Positions 22,845-34,959 of a stretch of DNA of 64,000 bases are shown here, piece after piece. This stretch comes from Dioscorea cayenensis subsp. rotundata (taxonomy: Eukaryota; Streptophyta; Magnoliopsida; Dioscoreales; Dioscoreaceae). How positions within the stretch are numbered: the first letter of the stretch is position 1; every line of letters starts with the position of its first letter. The stretch is taken from the NCBI RefSeq assembly GCF_009730915.1, contig NC_052475.1:18817430-18881429 (forward strand), read 5' to 3'. Position numbers and translations under genes: made by a program. The notes beneath the pieces were generated by a model, which did not search any database, was not told the DNA's origin, and saw only the letters and a program-made list of their open reading frames with translations.

Positions 22845-24718
22845 TGACAAAGCTCCCCACAAGTGCAGGTTGTCGAAAGTAATAAATCCCAGGTGAGTGG
22901 GGTATCTTATCCACAGGGAAAAGGAAATAAAAATACTTAAATTGCTACTTAACTATATGAAAGATGAATAGTGATATGTGTGATAAGATTTAATTCTCAA
23001 AAGGAAAACAACTTGAAAAAGAGCAAAAGTGAAGTAGAAGGTATGGCAATCGATAAAGATGGGTACGTGGGTATTGATCCGCCTAGGAAAATCGTTTCAA
23101 GTGCAAGAACTCTCTATTATGCTTCCTAACTAATGCAATGGTGAGTTATGGACATCCTTTAATGCATGGCCCTGAATCTAGGGTTAACCAAGCCTAATCC
23201 TCTACATGTCCCCGGGAGGACGGAGTTGAACAACCTCTCAACCTACGTTTTCGTAGAAGCATTGCATTAAGCTCTAGGGATACCAAGGGATAAATCTCTT
23301 CCTAATTGTAGACGTAACCTTTGGTCCAGAAGAAAGGTCCCTCACCACAACTAAGCCCTAGATGCTAAAATTACCTCAATGCTTCACTCCGTTGCACTTC
23401 CAACTAAGCCCCAGCGGAGGATCATCCTTAGCTCATTCGCTCAATTATGGCCACAAAGAACTCGAGGATGGAGGTAGAATCTATCACACCGAGAGGGAAA
23501 GGAGGCAGCTCCGCAGCACCTCTCGACTCACCCTCTCAACCCTCTCCAATCAAGCTTTGTCTAACTCTCGTGGTGTGTCACTCACTCACAAGGGTTACCC
23601 ATGAACTCTCAACCCTTGTGTCACTCTAAGGGAGTATTCAAACAATCAAATATTCAAGATTGGAACTCATAATAACATCAATTAATTGAATGCATAATAA
23701 AAGATTCAATGAAAACTAATACATCCCAGGGGTTCTACAAATACCCAAATACCCACAAGGGGTTTTGCTCTCCATGGAGCACAACACAAACGATAATGAA
23801 ATCAAATGTAAAAGAAATCAATCCATAGGAAAACCTCCTCGATCGTTGTTGTGATGGTCTTGTAGAGGTTTTCTACTCATCTCGAATACCCTTATCCGGT
23901 ATAAGATCGCCCACACCCTAGAATCAATCGGCGGAGGCTCCCCTTACCAACCTTCTTCCCAAGAGATGGCGATGTCTGGAGCCATAGAACCTCTCCAAAT
24001 CCCCTAGCCAATACCTCTCAAAACCCTAGCCTCCTCTCTCTCTCAAGTTGGGGAAAAAGATGGAGAAAAGAATGTTGAAATTGGAGTGAAATCAGCCTTA
24101 AATAGAGTGGAATCGGGGATTCCACACACCCACCTGGATATTCCACCCGGGCGGTGGAATGACTTGCAGGCGTGTGGAATTTCCACATGCCCATGTGGCT
24201 CCCTCGTTTTGCTCCTTCTTGACGGTGTGAGCAGGTGATTTACTACGGTGATTTCTATGGTATGCTACCTTTCTGATACGTGACCCGAAATACTCCCGAA
24301 TCCATGATTTCATTGAGGTAACGTAAACGGGGACACGTTCATGTCATAGATCGTCTTGGTTCTTCAATAAAGCAGATCAACTTGGTGGAGATCTTGCTAA
24401 ATATGCACAAGCCGGAGTACTAGGATGTAACTACCTTTGTGCCCCTCCGATTCATTGCCTTAGCTCGAATACAAGAAGGTTGGCATATATTCGATCATTC
24501 TAAACCCGACTCATGTCTCCGCGTTTGAGCTTTCTCAAGATCTCCTCCAAATAATGTGTAAAATGATCTGCAATGGCTTCTTTCACAAATAATCAGCCTC
24601 ACAACCCAACCTGCATAAAAGTACATAAATACACATGTATTAGCGCTAAAACATGACAAAAGTAATGCTCATCATAAGGAAAGAACGCTTCACATTCTTA
24701 TCGCACAAGCACTTATCA
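22845..24718 (-). mobile_element. 5' LTR of element F
   Basis: This 1874-base LTR runs from TGACAAAGCTCC to CACTTATCA. It contains the GC motif cluster at about 24120-24200 upstream (minus sense) of a TATA-like box near 24100. Its right flank is protease sequence of element G. Confidence 0.9.
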
Positions 24719-26078
24719 CTCTTCCTCTAGACCAAGCATCATTACTTCTTCGTTATCGACCTCTTGCTCTAGCAACATCTTGTACTGGGTCTTGGATTAA
24801 ACATTTCCTATACATATTAATCAATTATCTCATCACTAATGTCGATAAAATAAAGAGTATCATCAAAGTTAAGAGAATGCCACATGGCTTCGGCAAGGCG
24901 GTATGTGAGCTTATCATCTCCAACCATCAATGTTAACTCCCCGCCGTCCATGTCGATTAATGCCTTGGAAGTACACAAGAATGGCTTCCCAAGTATCAAA
25001 GGAGCATCTACATCCTTGTCGACATCCAACATTACAAAGTCTATAGGAAATATGCACTTGTCTACCTTGACAAAGCACGTCTTCAATGGTGCCTCGAATG
25101 TCTCACCGTTACGTCACTTCAATTGTAATTTCATTCAGTGGGCCTAGGCTCCCCGAAGCCTAACTTACGAAAGAAAGAATACGGCATAGCGTTGATACTT
25201 GGTGGAGAATCTGCCCAATGCCATTTCTTCACCCAAATTGGCAATGTTATGCGGGATGATGAAGCTTCCTAGGTCTTTCTTCTTGTTTGGCATGTTCTTT
25301 TGCAACACCACCAAACAAGATGCATCTAGAAATCATAGAGGCACTCTCCTCCAATTTCCTTTTTGTTGGTCAACAAATCTTTCAAGAACTTGGCATACCT
25401 AGGCATTTGGGATAATGCCTCAACAAAGGAATGTTTATATGTAGTTGCCTAAACAAACCCGGAAACATCTTGTCTTTCGGTTATCCACTTGGTCATTCTT
25501 CAATCTAGAGGGATAAAGAGGATTCTTGGCTCCTCCTCCTCCTTGTTTGCTCCCTTTCCAACCTCTATGACCTCTGGTGCTTCAACAATGGTCTTCTCAC
25601 TTAGAAGCCTATCTTCAACCTCACGACCACTTCTTGAGTGATCGCCTTCACCATATTCTCATGGGTTGGTCTTAGTATTATTCAAGCAAGCTTCCTTGTG
25701 GTCTCTCCGATAAAGACTTACGTGATTTTTCCCATTTGATTTTCTAGATTGTGCAATGACGTGGTGTGGTTGCGAAGTGTAGCCTCGACCGATTGGAACC
25801 GTGTATCTGATGATTGCACAAATTGAGTCAAGGACTTTTCTAGATCGGTCATCCAGGTTTTTAGACCTGAAACTCGATTCTCCGTGTTTCGGGTTTGTTG
25901 TTGTTGAAAACCCAATGGTGCGGTGGTCTTTTATTGTCTTTGATTGTTCCATGAGAAATTCGGATGGTTCCACCAACTTTGAATTGTAGAGCCATATGCT
26001 ATAAAGGATTGCCTTGGTTTCTCATTGCATTACCCACATAATCAACTTGTTCAATGGAGGATGTACCAGCAATGGCTA
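24719..26078 (-). pseudogene. Protease and gag C-terminal part (element G)
   Basis: The protease C-terminal half (25086-24817) reads FVMLDVDKDVDAPLILGKPFL...GELTLMVGDDKL. The active-site region near 25170-25210 is mutated and frameshifted. The gag C-terminal coiled-coil-like part (ENRVSGLKTWMTDLEKSLTQ) lies at about 25915-25720. The frame DNEEVMMLG at the left end, cut by F, shows the correct linker frame lost in H2. The solo LTR at 26079-27964 splits this gag. Confidence 0.82.
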
Positions 26079-27964
26079 TGACCGCGTTCGTATATGCGTG
26101 TGAACGCAGAGTGCATGAGTGTCGATGTAATAATCTTAGATGTGTGGGTATCTTGTCCATAGAGAGTAGGGAATAAAAACACTTGAGTTGTTACTTAACT
26201 AATGTGGAAGATGAATAGTGATAAGTGTGACTAAATATGAAATAACAAAAATAAAAACAACAAGATAGAAGGCACAAGTAAAGGAGAATGTAAGACAATC
26301 GATAAAGATGGGATACCCGGATATTGATCCACTTAGGACAATCATTTCAAGTGCAAGAACCCTATATTATACTACCTAATTGATGCAATAATGAGTCATG
26401 GAAATCCTTAATTACATGATCCCCTAATCTAAGGTCAACCATGCCTAACTCTATAGATGTCCGGAGGAAAGATTGAATAACCTCTCAACCTCGCACTTGC
26501 ATAGAATTGCAATGAGCTCTAGGGATTCCAAGTGATAAACCTTATTCCTATGTATAGACCTAACCCTTTGGTCCAGGTGAAAGATCCCTAGCCACAATTA
26601 AGCCCTAGATGTTAAAATCACTTCAGCGCTTCACTCCATTGCACCATGACTAAGCTCGAGTGGAAGGTCATCCTTTAGCCCATTCGGTCTACTATGGCGG
26701 GAAAGAACTCTTATAATGTGGAGTAGGATAGATCACACCGGAGAGGAAAGGGGATGCTCCAGCTACCTCTCAACTCACCCTCTCAGACCCTCTCCAATCT
26801 AGCTTTGTCTAACTCTCATGGTAGTGTCACTCACTCACAAGAGTTACCAAGAAGAACTTTTCAACCCTAGTGTCACTCTAGGAGTATTCGCACTGATCAA
26901 GTCTCTAAGATTGGAACTCACAATAAACATCAATTAATTGAAATCATAATAAAGAGGTTTAATAAAAGCGAATAAATCCTAGGGTTCACAAATACCCAAA
27001 GTACCCACTAGGGGTTAAGCTCTCCATGGAGCTAGATATAATCAATGAAATTGAATGTAAAATTAAAGCATCCATAGAAAAACCCCCTCGTCAGTCATGG
27101 TGATGGTCCTGTGGAGAGTCCTCTACTTGTCGCAAGGATCCTTTTTGTGCGGCCTAAGGTACACCTCTCTCGCGATCGGTCGTGGGCCAGCTCTCCCCCA
27201 ACCTTCTTCCAAATGGCTCACAATGTCAGAACCGTAGAACCTCTCCAAAGCCCTAGCCAATACCTCTCAAAACCCTAGCCATCGTCCTCTCTCAAGTTGG
27301 GGAAAAGATGGAGAAAAGAATGCTGAAATCGGGGCTGAAATCGGCTTTTAAAAGGATAGAATGGGGAATCCACACACCCATGTGGGCGCTCGTGTGGATT
27401 TTTCACACGGGCGTGTGGAATTTCCACACGTCTGTATGGATTCTCTTTTTTCCTATTTTCTCGAAGCTCAGTAGCCAGTGCTACTAGTATCTATCTTTAT
27501 AATGTTTTCTATAGTACCCTACTACATTAGGCACTGAAATACTCTCGAATCCATACTTTCATCAAGGTAGCATAAGCGGGCACACGTTCGTCGTTGATTG
27601 CCTTACTTCTTCAATAACGGACATGTTGGTGGGATCTTGTTCTATATGCACAAGTCGAGAATGCTTGAATATGACGCCTTGTGCCCCTCCAAATAGTTAT
27701 GCTAACTCAAGTACGAAGAGGTTGGCACAGATTCTAGCATTTGGAAGCCGACCTATGTCTTTCCGTTTGACCCTTTAGCAAGATTTCCTCCACAATTAGT
27801 GCATTACGACCCACATTGGCTTCTTTCTCTCATAATCGGCCTCACAACCCTACCTACACAAAAGTAATATAAATACACCTATATTAGCGTTAAAAACTCG
27901 AGAAAAGTAATGACTCAACATAAGGAAAGAACACTTCATATTCTTATCGCACAAGCACTTATCA
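26079..27964 (-). mobile_element. Solo LTR, family A variant, TSD GGCTA
   Basis: It is 1886 bases, TGACCGCGTTCG to CACTTATCA, with GGCTA on both sides (26074-26078 and 27965-27969). There is no internal sequence, so it is the product of LTR-LTR recombination of a full insertion in gag of G. It contains a GC motif cluster at about 27365-27450 and TTTTAAAA just outside it. Confidence 0.93.
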
Positions 27965-28931
27965 GGCTATCTGGCAATCAAAGTGGGTATGTCCTCCAAC
28001 ACACCGGGTGCAAGTAGTCATGGCCACCACTCTATTAGAAGTTAGAAGGTCTAACTTCTTACTCAATAATTCCACTTGGGCCACCAAAAATAGCTGCATC
28101 TATTTCATGGAGTCCGGCCACTTTTTATCCTTTTCTGCGAGTTCCAGTCAGTAGCTTTTTCATGGTCATATCCTCCACCAGCTCGTCGAGGCCTCTTTGG
28201 GGTTTTACTCCCCATTGTTCCTTCAATAGGCGGCATCTAGCAATTGCCTTGTACTCGAATTAAACCCATAATAGAAAAGTCCCGAATAATCATCCATTCG
28301 GAAAATCCATATTGTGGGCACCTCCGCAAAAGATCCTTGAAGTGCTCCCATGTCTCAAACAATGATTCCAATACCATATGCATAAATGATGATATCTCAT
28401 TTTAAAGCTTCACTGACTTCCCTGCATGAAAGTATCTTGCAAGGAAAGCTTCGACCATCTTATTCCAAGTCATGATGGATGCTTTTGGCAAGGAATAAAG
28501 CCACTGATTGGCTTTTCTTTTGAGAGAAAATGGGAAAGCCCATAATCTTATAGCATCATTTAATACACCGTTAATCTTCAACATGGCACAAACTTGCAAG
28601 AAGTTCTCTATATGGTTATTTGGATCCTCATTGACAAAACCATTGAATTGCTCTGACTGCTGAATTATCTGGATGAATGCTTGCTTCAGCTTAAAGTTCG
28701 GAGCTATAATCGGGGGTCACACAATACTCGATTGTGTGCCCAAAACTGAGGGTTTAGAATAATCAGAAAGGATTCTCTGTTGCTTAATCTATTCTGCCAT
28801 ATTATCTAACCCTTGACGTTCTACTTCAGCTCAGATTGACTGTTCCCGTACAAGTTCTTTCCCTCTTCTTCTAAGTGTTATCTCAAGCTCAGGATCTCCT
28901 TCAACAATGTGTGAAGGGTTCCTCGGGTCAT
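27965..28931 (-). pseudogene. gag N-terminal and middle part (element G)
   Basis: The ATG is at 28931 (MTRG...). The open piece 28599-28402 encodes FPFSLKRKANQWLYSLPKAS and MVEAFLARYF, the conserved gag core; many stops and indels elsewhere. The remains of the knuckle are next to the solo LTR at about 27990-28010. Confidence 0.82.
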
Positions 28932-29054
28932 AACCTGGAGCTGTAACCAAAAAGAAAAGAAAACTCAGAACAATCATAGAATAAGAAAATGTGAAATAGA
29001 ACGAATGAATGAATGGCTAAGATAGCCAATTGCAAAGTATCTCTAAACGCCTAC

Positions 29055-29072
29055 TCCACAGCAACGGCGCCA
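29055..29072 (-). promoter_or_regulatory. tRNA-Asp primer-binding site, element G
   Basis: The minus strand reads TGGCGCCGTTGCTGTGGA, two mismatches from the tRNA-Asp complement, 6 bases from the LTR start at 29079. Confidence 0.9.
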
Positions 29073-29078
29073 AAAACT

Positions 29079-30131
29079 TGACAACATCTCTTGCGTGTTA
29101 CCCGCAAGTGCACGGGTTTGTCGAGTAATAAATTCTCAGGTGAGTGGGGTATCGTATCCACAGAGAGTAGGGAGTAAAAATACTTAAATTGCTACTTAAC
29201 CAAGTAAATATGAACAATGATTGTGTTGATAAGGTGTAGTGTAAACAAGAGTAAAAGAAACAAGAAAAAGAAGCACAAGTAGGCGAGAAATAAGGCAATC
29301 GATAGAAGTGGGGTACTTGGATATTGTTCCGCCTAAGATAATCATTTCAAGTGTAAAACCAACTATTATGCTTCCCAACTAATACATTAATGAGTCGTGG
29401 AGATCCTAAGATACATGGTCCCAAATCTAAGGTCAACCATGACTAACTCTACACCAAGTCCCAGTGGAGAAATCGATCAGTCTCAACACTTTGCAGTGTG
29501 TATAGTTGCAAGATGCTCTAGGGATTCCAAGTGAAAATCCCTATTCCTATGTGTAGACCTAACCTTTTGGTCCAAGCGGAAGCTCCCTAGTCACAATTAA
29601 GCCCTAGGTGCTAAAATCACTTCAACGCTTCACTCCGTTGCATTTGTAACTAAGCCCAAGTGGAAGGTCATCCCTTAGCCCGTTCACTCTACTATGACCA
29701 CAAAAAACTCTTGGAACGTGGAGGTAGAGTAAATCAAATCGAAGGGGAAAGGGGACGCTCTGCTACCTCTCGACTCACCCTCTTAACCCTCTCTAATCTA
29801 GCTTTGTCTAACCCTCATGGCGTTGTCACCCATCCACAAAAGTTACCAATATAGACTCTCAACCCTAGTGTCACTCTAAGGGAGAAATCATTCAACAAGC
29901 ATTCAAGATTGGAACTCAATTAAAACATCAATTAAGGAAAGCATAATAAAAAGGTTTAAAGAAACAATAGCATCGTAGGGGTTCGAAATCCAAGTACCCA
30001 CTAGGGGTTTAGCTCTCTATGGAGCTAGTTACAATCAACAATGAAATTAAATATAAAAAAACAAGTAATCCATACAAAAAAACCTCCTCGGTGTATGCGT
30101 GCCCGATGGTCTTGTGGAGTAGTTGAGTCTT
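29079..30131 (-). mobile_element. 5' LTR of element G, first part
   Basis: It starts TGACAACATCTCTTGCG and is interrupted by the family L element after GTCTT (30127-30131). It continues at 37224 and ends TTTGTCA at 38041; both parts sum to about 1.87 kb, a normal family A LTR length. Confidence 0.88.
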
Positions 30132-31906
30132 TGATAAGTGCTTGAGTAGACATATTTTTATATATGTTTTACATGCATTGAGCATCATTTTTACTGTGGT
30201 TTATGTCTCATATTGTGTATTTGGTGTTCTTTTATGCATATAGGTTGTGAATGCCTTGAAGAGTAAAAAGGAAGCAAAGATAGGCTATAAAGACACAATG
30301 TTGGGAGTTCTTGTTCAATTCAAGGACCAAGACACGAGAGCAGTTCATAAACGTGGAGATGTGTGCCAACTTCCAAGAAGATTCAAGTCAATTCACCATT
30401 TGGAAGGGCACAAAAGGCAGCCACATCTTCATATTCCTTTCTCTTTGCTGAAGATTGCAAGACCTCTCAAAGATACGTCGATGAAGAAAAAGTTTTATAG
30501 TCTACCACATGGGACGTGTGCCCGGACATGTGGCCTTAAGAGAAGAGTGTTCGGATCGCGTTTTGTGAAAAGTATTGTAGCAATTTCACTGTAGCGATCC
30601 TGCGAAATTGCTCATTCGCGGCGGCGTGGAAATTCCAGCGCCCGCGTGGAAATTCTTGCGACCGCGCAGCGCGTGGAAAATCCACACGGGCGCGTGAGGG
30701 CACGTGACAAGCGCGATCTAAGGCCTATAAATAGCCCGTTTTGCCCTATTCTTTTCTCATCTTTTGTGCGGCTCTTGAGGGGTGAGGCGGCTAGGGGTTT
30801 GGAGAGGAGGTCTTTGCGGCTTTGGGCGCTTTGTCACCAACTTTGATCGATTCCTCCTCCGTCATAGCATCAAGGAAGCCACCGGTGAACCTAGCTTGGA
30901 GTGGGTCCTTCAAGGCGTCGAAGCTCTCCATCAAGGCCATCGGTTCATATATAAGGGGGTTTATTTCTATGGTTTTAATGTACTTTCATTCATTGATGGT
31001 GTGTTTTGTATGTTGCTCCATGGAGGCTAAAACCCTAGAGGGTATTTGGGCTTGTGAACCCTAGGATTCTCATCTTTTTGTGGATTTGCTTTGTGTTTCT
31101 ATTTAATCCGAGTTTGATTAAGTTTTAATCTTGTATTGTTTAATGCTTGCTTGCTTTTAATTGATCCTTATGGTTGATTTGGTTTGCATGATTTGTTGCC
31201 TTGGTGGGAGAGAGATCTCCATTAGGGTTAGAACCTCAAGATTGAAGAGGGTTGAGAGGGTGAATCATGAGATAGTGAAGTATCCCCTTTCCCCTCCGAT
31301 TGGTGTATTCTATCTCCATTCCCTAAGCTCTATGCAACCATATTTGGTGGGAGGCGTGAGATTGCTCGATTTCTCCGCCCGGGACCTTGTAGGGGGTTAG
31401 GATCCTTCGCCCGGGAATTAGGGTTGGATCAATCTTTAGGAATTGGATACACAATTTGGAATCCCTAGAGTGCTTTGCGGTCATATGTGGTGTGAGGTGT
31501 TGAGATTGAGTGATTTCTCCACGGGACCTCGTGAGGGGACTAGTATCGGTGATCTAGAGATAGACCCGATTATGTTTGGATTTCCATGACTTAACTTACT
31601 CATCATAGAAACACTTTGCTTATCCGGTACCCTAATACACGAATCCTAGGGGAGCATTGCCCGAATACCCCACTTTTATTGATTGAGATTCTCCTTCCAT
31701 TTTACCCTTGCATATTCGTCTCCGGTGTTCATCTCTTCGCACATTAGATCACCACACTATCCCATTATCATTAGGCTAGATAGCGAGAGAAGAAGTTAGT
31801 ACTAGTAGCCACTGTTCACTGTGGATTCGACTACCCGACTCACCGGGTATTTATTACTTCGACACCCGTGCACTTGCGGTACACACACGCATATTCGGAC
31901 GTGTCA
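30132..31906 (+). mobile_element. 5' LTR of family L element
   Basis: It runs TGATAAGTGCTTGAG to CGGACGTGTCA. The GC motif cluster (GCGTGG/CCACGC type) lies at about 30610-30700, followed by a canonical TATAAATA at 30726-30733. A 115-codon open frame (30247-30594) in U3 is not kept in the 3' LTR and is not called a gene. Confidence 0.95.
30726..30733 (+). promoter_or_regulatory. TATA box of family L LTR
   Basis: TATAAATA about 25-30 bases after the GC motif cluster, within GGCCTATAAATAGCC. The 3' LTR has the same box at 36045-36052. Confidence 0.75.
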
Positions 31907-31912
31907 AGTTTT

Positions 31913-31930
31913 TGGCGCCGTTGCCGGGGA
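31913..31930 (+). promoter_or_regulatory. tRNA-Asp primer-binding site, family L element
   Basis: TGGCGCCGTTGCCGGGGA, an exact 18-base match to the complement of plant tRNA-Asp, 6 bases after the LTR end. Confidence 0.96.
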
Positions 31931-32138
31931 ATAGGATACTAGGAACGCTAGGACTTTGTTGCTCTAGCCATTTATCCATTTTTCATTTTATTTTTTTCTA
32001 TTCCACACTTTCTTTTTCTTCCATCATTCTCATCGGTTTTTTTATTTTTGTTTTCATCCATTTCACTTTATCTTCTTCCACCGTTTCTATTTTGTTTTAT
32101 TTTTGTCTTACTTACTTTTTTTCTTGCATGGAACTTGA

Positions 32139-32650
32139 ATGATGATTAATCCAATTTTTAAACTTATATTTTTCAGGTTGAAGCTCTCACTAGAAAAACT
32201 TGATCAATTTGTTAATGTTCATCAACATCACAATCCATATCGCATCAACTATCATCCAAATCAAAGGAGCTACCCAAATCTCTTGTGGGATATTGATGAA
32301 CAACAATGGGAAGCACCTCAAGAAGAATTTCAGATGGATGAGAAGCTTGAAGATGATGTACTTGGTTGGAAAAGAGTGTTACCGAGATTTATTGAAGCCA
32401 CCGATGCTCGTTTCCAAAAATATTGAGGCCACATTAAGTTGTCACGAGGTCTCCATCAAAAAAACATTGAACATCAATTAGGAGAGATCTTGGACATGCT
32501 TGCTAAGGAAAAAAAGAAGAATTTGAACAAGCAAGGCAAGTATCTCCGGGACATGATGAGGCCATGAGCAACATTGAAGAAATTGGGCAAATTGAGTACA
32601 TTGGGGTGGAAAATGAAAAGAAAGAAGTTGAACATCATCTTGAGATTTTT
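32139..32650 (+). pseudogene. gag remnant in family L element
   Basis: The open frame 32139-32426 encodes a segment with HPNQRSYPNLLWD and FIEATDARFQKY, resembling the post-knuckle NPGW..HPNFSW and TRFQSVEATLRNH regions of family A gag, then decayed frames with NIEHQLGEILDMLAKE. The gag N-terminus and knuckle are absent. It may be a relic or a retained RNA feature. Confidence 0.65.
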
Positions 32651-33095
32651 GGATTGTGTGAATGAAGATTATGCTTGTGAGCGAGGAAATTTTTCAAGGG
32701 GATTTGCTAGTCTCATGTTCTTTCCAAGTTGAAAAATACACAAGAAGAAGCAAATCCCAAGGTAATGGAACAAGCATTTCTCTTTGGGATTGATCAAACT
32801 CTTACAATGCAAGAGAGAGATTTTGGGAAGGGAAGAAGATGTGGGTAGGAGATTGAAAGCCATCCAATGACCCACCTATGCTAATGCTTGGACAATTCCC
32901 AACCCAAATTGTTTCCTTGGAGGCCAAAAAGTAAGATGGTTTGGACTCTCCAACAAATACTTCATCCCGACAAGTTGACTCTTGGTTTAAAGGAAGTAGC
33001 TATGCAATGTCTAGTCGGGAGGAACACACTCTTTTCAAGCCTCCATAAGGTAAGGAAGAGGTACGTCAAGCTTAGTGACGTAAAACAAAGCGCTT

Positions 33096-33113
33096 CTTGG
33101 GAGGCAACCCAAG
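33096..33113 (+). other. Conserved stem-loop (family L)
   Basis: CTTGGGAGGCAACCCAAG: a perfect 6-base stem and 6-base loop, preceded by AAAGCGCTT. It is retained although the upstream pol gene is gone, which argues for a cis function independent of pol coding. Confidence 0.75.
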
Positions 33114-33349
33114 TTTTTTTAAATGTTTTTCTAGTTTAGATTTTTCATTTTCTCTGATAATAAAATCATGAGTGTGTGCTTTGTTAAATTTTTTTATTGG
33201 TGTTGAGTTCTTCATGAAGATTTTTTTGGTGTTTTTAGTTTAAATGTATGTGTGTGGCATGGTTTAGGATGATATTCATGTTTTTTTAGTTGGGAAATTG
33301 GACTTAATTTCATGTAAATATCTCTATGGATGTGTTTTCGCAGAAATTT

Positions 33350-33440
33350 GCAGCCCACATGGGCGCGTGGAATTTCCACGCGCCGCATGTCTGATCCCAC
33401 GCCCCCATGTGGAGTTTTCACACCCCCATGTGGGGTAAAT
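33350..33440 (+). repeat. First internal GC motif cluster (family L)
   Basis: Units GGGCGCGTGG and CCACGCGCC alternate with CACCCCCATGTGG variants. A TTAAAAGG stretch (33531-33538) about 100 bases downstream could act as a TATA-like box. Confidence 0.65.
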
Positions 33441-33774
33441 TGATGAAAAAGACCACTATTCACCATTTTCATTCACACGTCCCTTCATCTTTCTCACACA
33501 CCCACACTCCCAAACATTTTTCCTTGGTCATTAAAAGGTTTAGAAGGGTTTTACCAGCCATTTAATCATACTTTATTCCTCAATTCACACCGGTGAGCTC
33601 TCATTTTTCTAACCTTCTCCATGCCTCCATTTTTCAAAATTTATGTGGATATCTTAGTTCTTATGCATTGTTCTTCATGGAAATCATCTTAATATGCTTG
33701 AGAATACTTTTATAAGAGTTTTGGTACACCATTGAGGCCCGACATGGCATTTTTGGCCATGGCAAGGCTCCCAC

Positions 33775-33975
33775 ATGGTCGCGTGCGATGCCCACGCGAC
33801 CGCGTGGGCTGAAAAAAATACCCAGGAAACCCACGCGGGCGCGTGGAAAATCCACGCGACCGCGTGGGAATTCCATGCGGGCGCGTGGATTTTCCGCACG
33901 CCCCTGTGGGCTGCTTTCAGGCCAAAAATTGGCCACACGGGCGCGTGGATTTTCCACGCGGCCATGTGGATTCCT
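33775..33975 (+). repeat. Second internal GC motif cluster (family L)
   Basis: About ten units of CACGCGACCGCGTGG / CACGCGGGCGCGTGG type alternate with AAAATCC or AATTCC spacers at roughly 21-24 base spacing. The arm sequence matches the cluster in this element's own LTRs (GCGTGG...CCACGC) rather than family A motifs. Open frames in several registers here result from the repeat. Confidence 0.8.
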
Positions 33976-34534
33976 GCAGCTTGCCATTTCATGAAAATTT
34001 GCATTTCTTTGGCAATTTTCTTGCAGGTAGGACACCAAGGACCGAAAAACTTGCTCCGAAATGCTTTGATCTTCTATGGTCACCCTTGGATGAGAACATT
34101 CTTTTGACACATCGACAACACCAGAAGATGATGCCAATGCTTCAAGCATCCCACTCATGATTCTTTAGATTTCTTTACTTTTGTCCTCATTTTTTGTTTT
34201 CTTTATTTTATCGTTTAGACTGTAGTTATCTTTGTGCTAGTTTGTACTTCATTTGTTTTACTTATAAAAACTCATACATCTTTTCTTTTTGTTGAGCTTC
34301 ACTGAACCCCTTATATACTTGCAGATGGCCTTGAGAGTGATGTTGATGGTGTTTTAGTCATAGACACGATCATGTGCGTTGTCCCATGGTTGTGTGAGCT
34401 TCACAACCCTATACAACACGCCCTTGAGTTGGACTTCACCAAAGCGATTTAATGAGGAGTTCGGGGGAGTCCTATTTTAATTGCATTCCCACACATTATG
34501 CTTCCATTGTTATTATTTTTATTGTGCTTGCATG

Positions 34535-34574
34535 TGTACATTGAGGACAATGTACATCTTAAGTGTGGGGGAGG
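34535..34574 (+). promoter_or_regulatory. Internal hairpin plus polypurine tract (family L)
   Basis: A perfect 9-base stem TGTACATTG / CAATGTACA with loop AGGA (34535-34556) is followed by TCTTAAGTGTGGGGGAGG. The true PPT, 0.9 kb downstream, has the same layout and the same AGGA loop. Confidence 0.75.
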
Positions 34575-34836
34575 GTTCACCTTATACATGACTTTTACTT
34601 GTGTTTTTCATGAGCATGCTCTTGTTGCCAATGAAGGTTCACCTTAGGGTTAAGAGTTTAATTCTTAGTTTTTTTGGAGGTTATAAACATGGATTTTTAT
34701 CATGCTCTAGTTTTTCATCCAATTTTTCTTGAATATTTTTTTGTCTGTTTGCTCTTTGTGCACTTTTTCTCACTCATTAGACCTATGAAGACTCTAGTTC
34801 ATTTTGTTTGGGACTTTAGTGTGCTAGTTTTATGAA

Positions 34837-34915
34837 AAAAAAAATAAAAATAAAAAATAAAAAATAAAATTAAAAATAAAATTAAAAATAAAAAATAAAT
34901 AAAAAAAAATCAGAA
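34837..34915 (+). repeat. A-rich low-complexity tract
   Basis: Runs of A broken by single T or TT (AAAATAAAAATAAAA type) lie in the 3' noncoding region between the internal PPT and the AGCTACC array. Confidence 0.85.
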
Positions 34916-34959
34916 AATTCAGAAAAATTTGGAAATTGTTTGTTGTTTGTACATAGGGG

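Larger units (their letters stand above)
17588..24718 (-). mobile_element. Element F (minus, family A): pol and extra ORF, no gag
   Basis: Reading leftward: 5' LTR (24718-22845), PBS (22838-22821), a short leader without gag, pre-RT and N-terminal RT, an LTR fragment replacing the RT core, RNase H, integrase, stem-loop, palindromic cluster, leader and extra ORF truncated at 17588. The distance from PBS to pre-RT is only about 0.5 kb, so gag and protease are absent. It lies within element G's protease region (right flank 24719); its 3' LTR is lost. Confidence 0.85.

Noticed and set aside
30247..30594. 115-codon ORF in the family L LTR
   Set aside because: It is inside U3 and the same frame is broken in the 3' LTR of the same element by one-base differences. 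No recognisable domain.
31913..31930. tRNA gene
   Set aside because: The match to tRNA-Asp is only the 18-base primer-binding site complement; there is no tRNA body at any of the PBS sites.
33684..34160. Open frames in several registers on both strands with repeats like PRGRVDFP
   Set aside because: They lie over the GC palindrome cluster; the periodic motif keeps stops out of many frames at once. Similar shadows occur at 4003-4410, 7484-8170, 19034-19611 and 86-343. No homology between frames of different copies.
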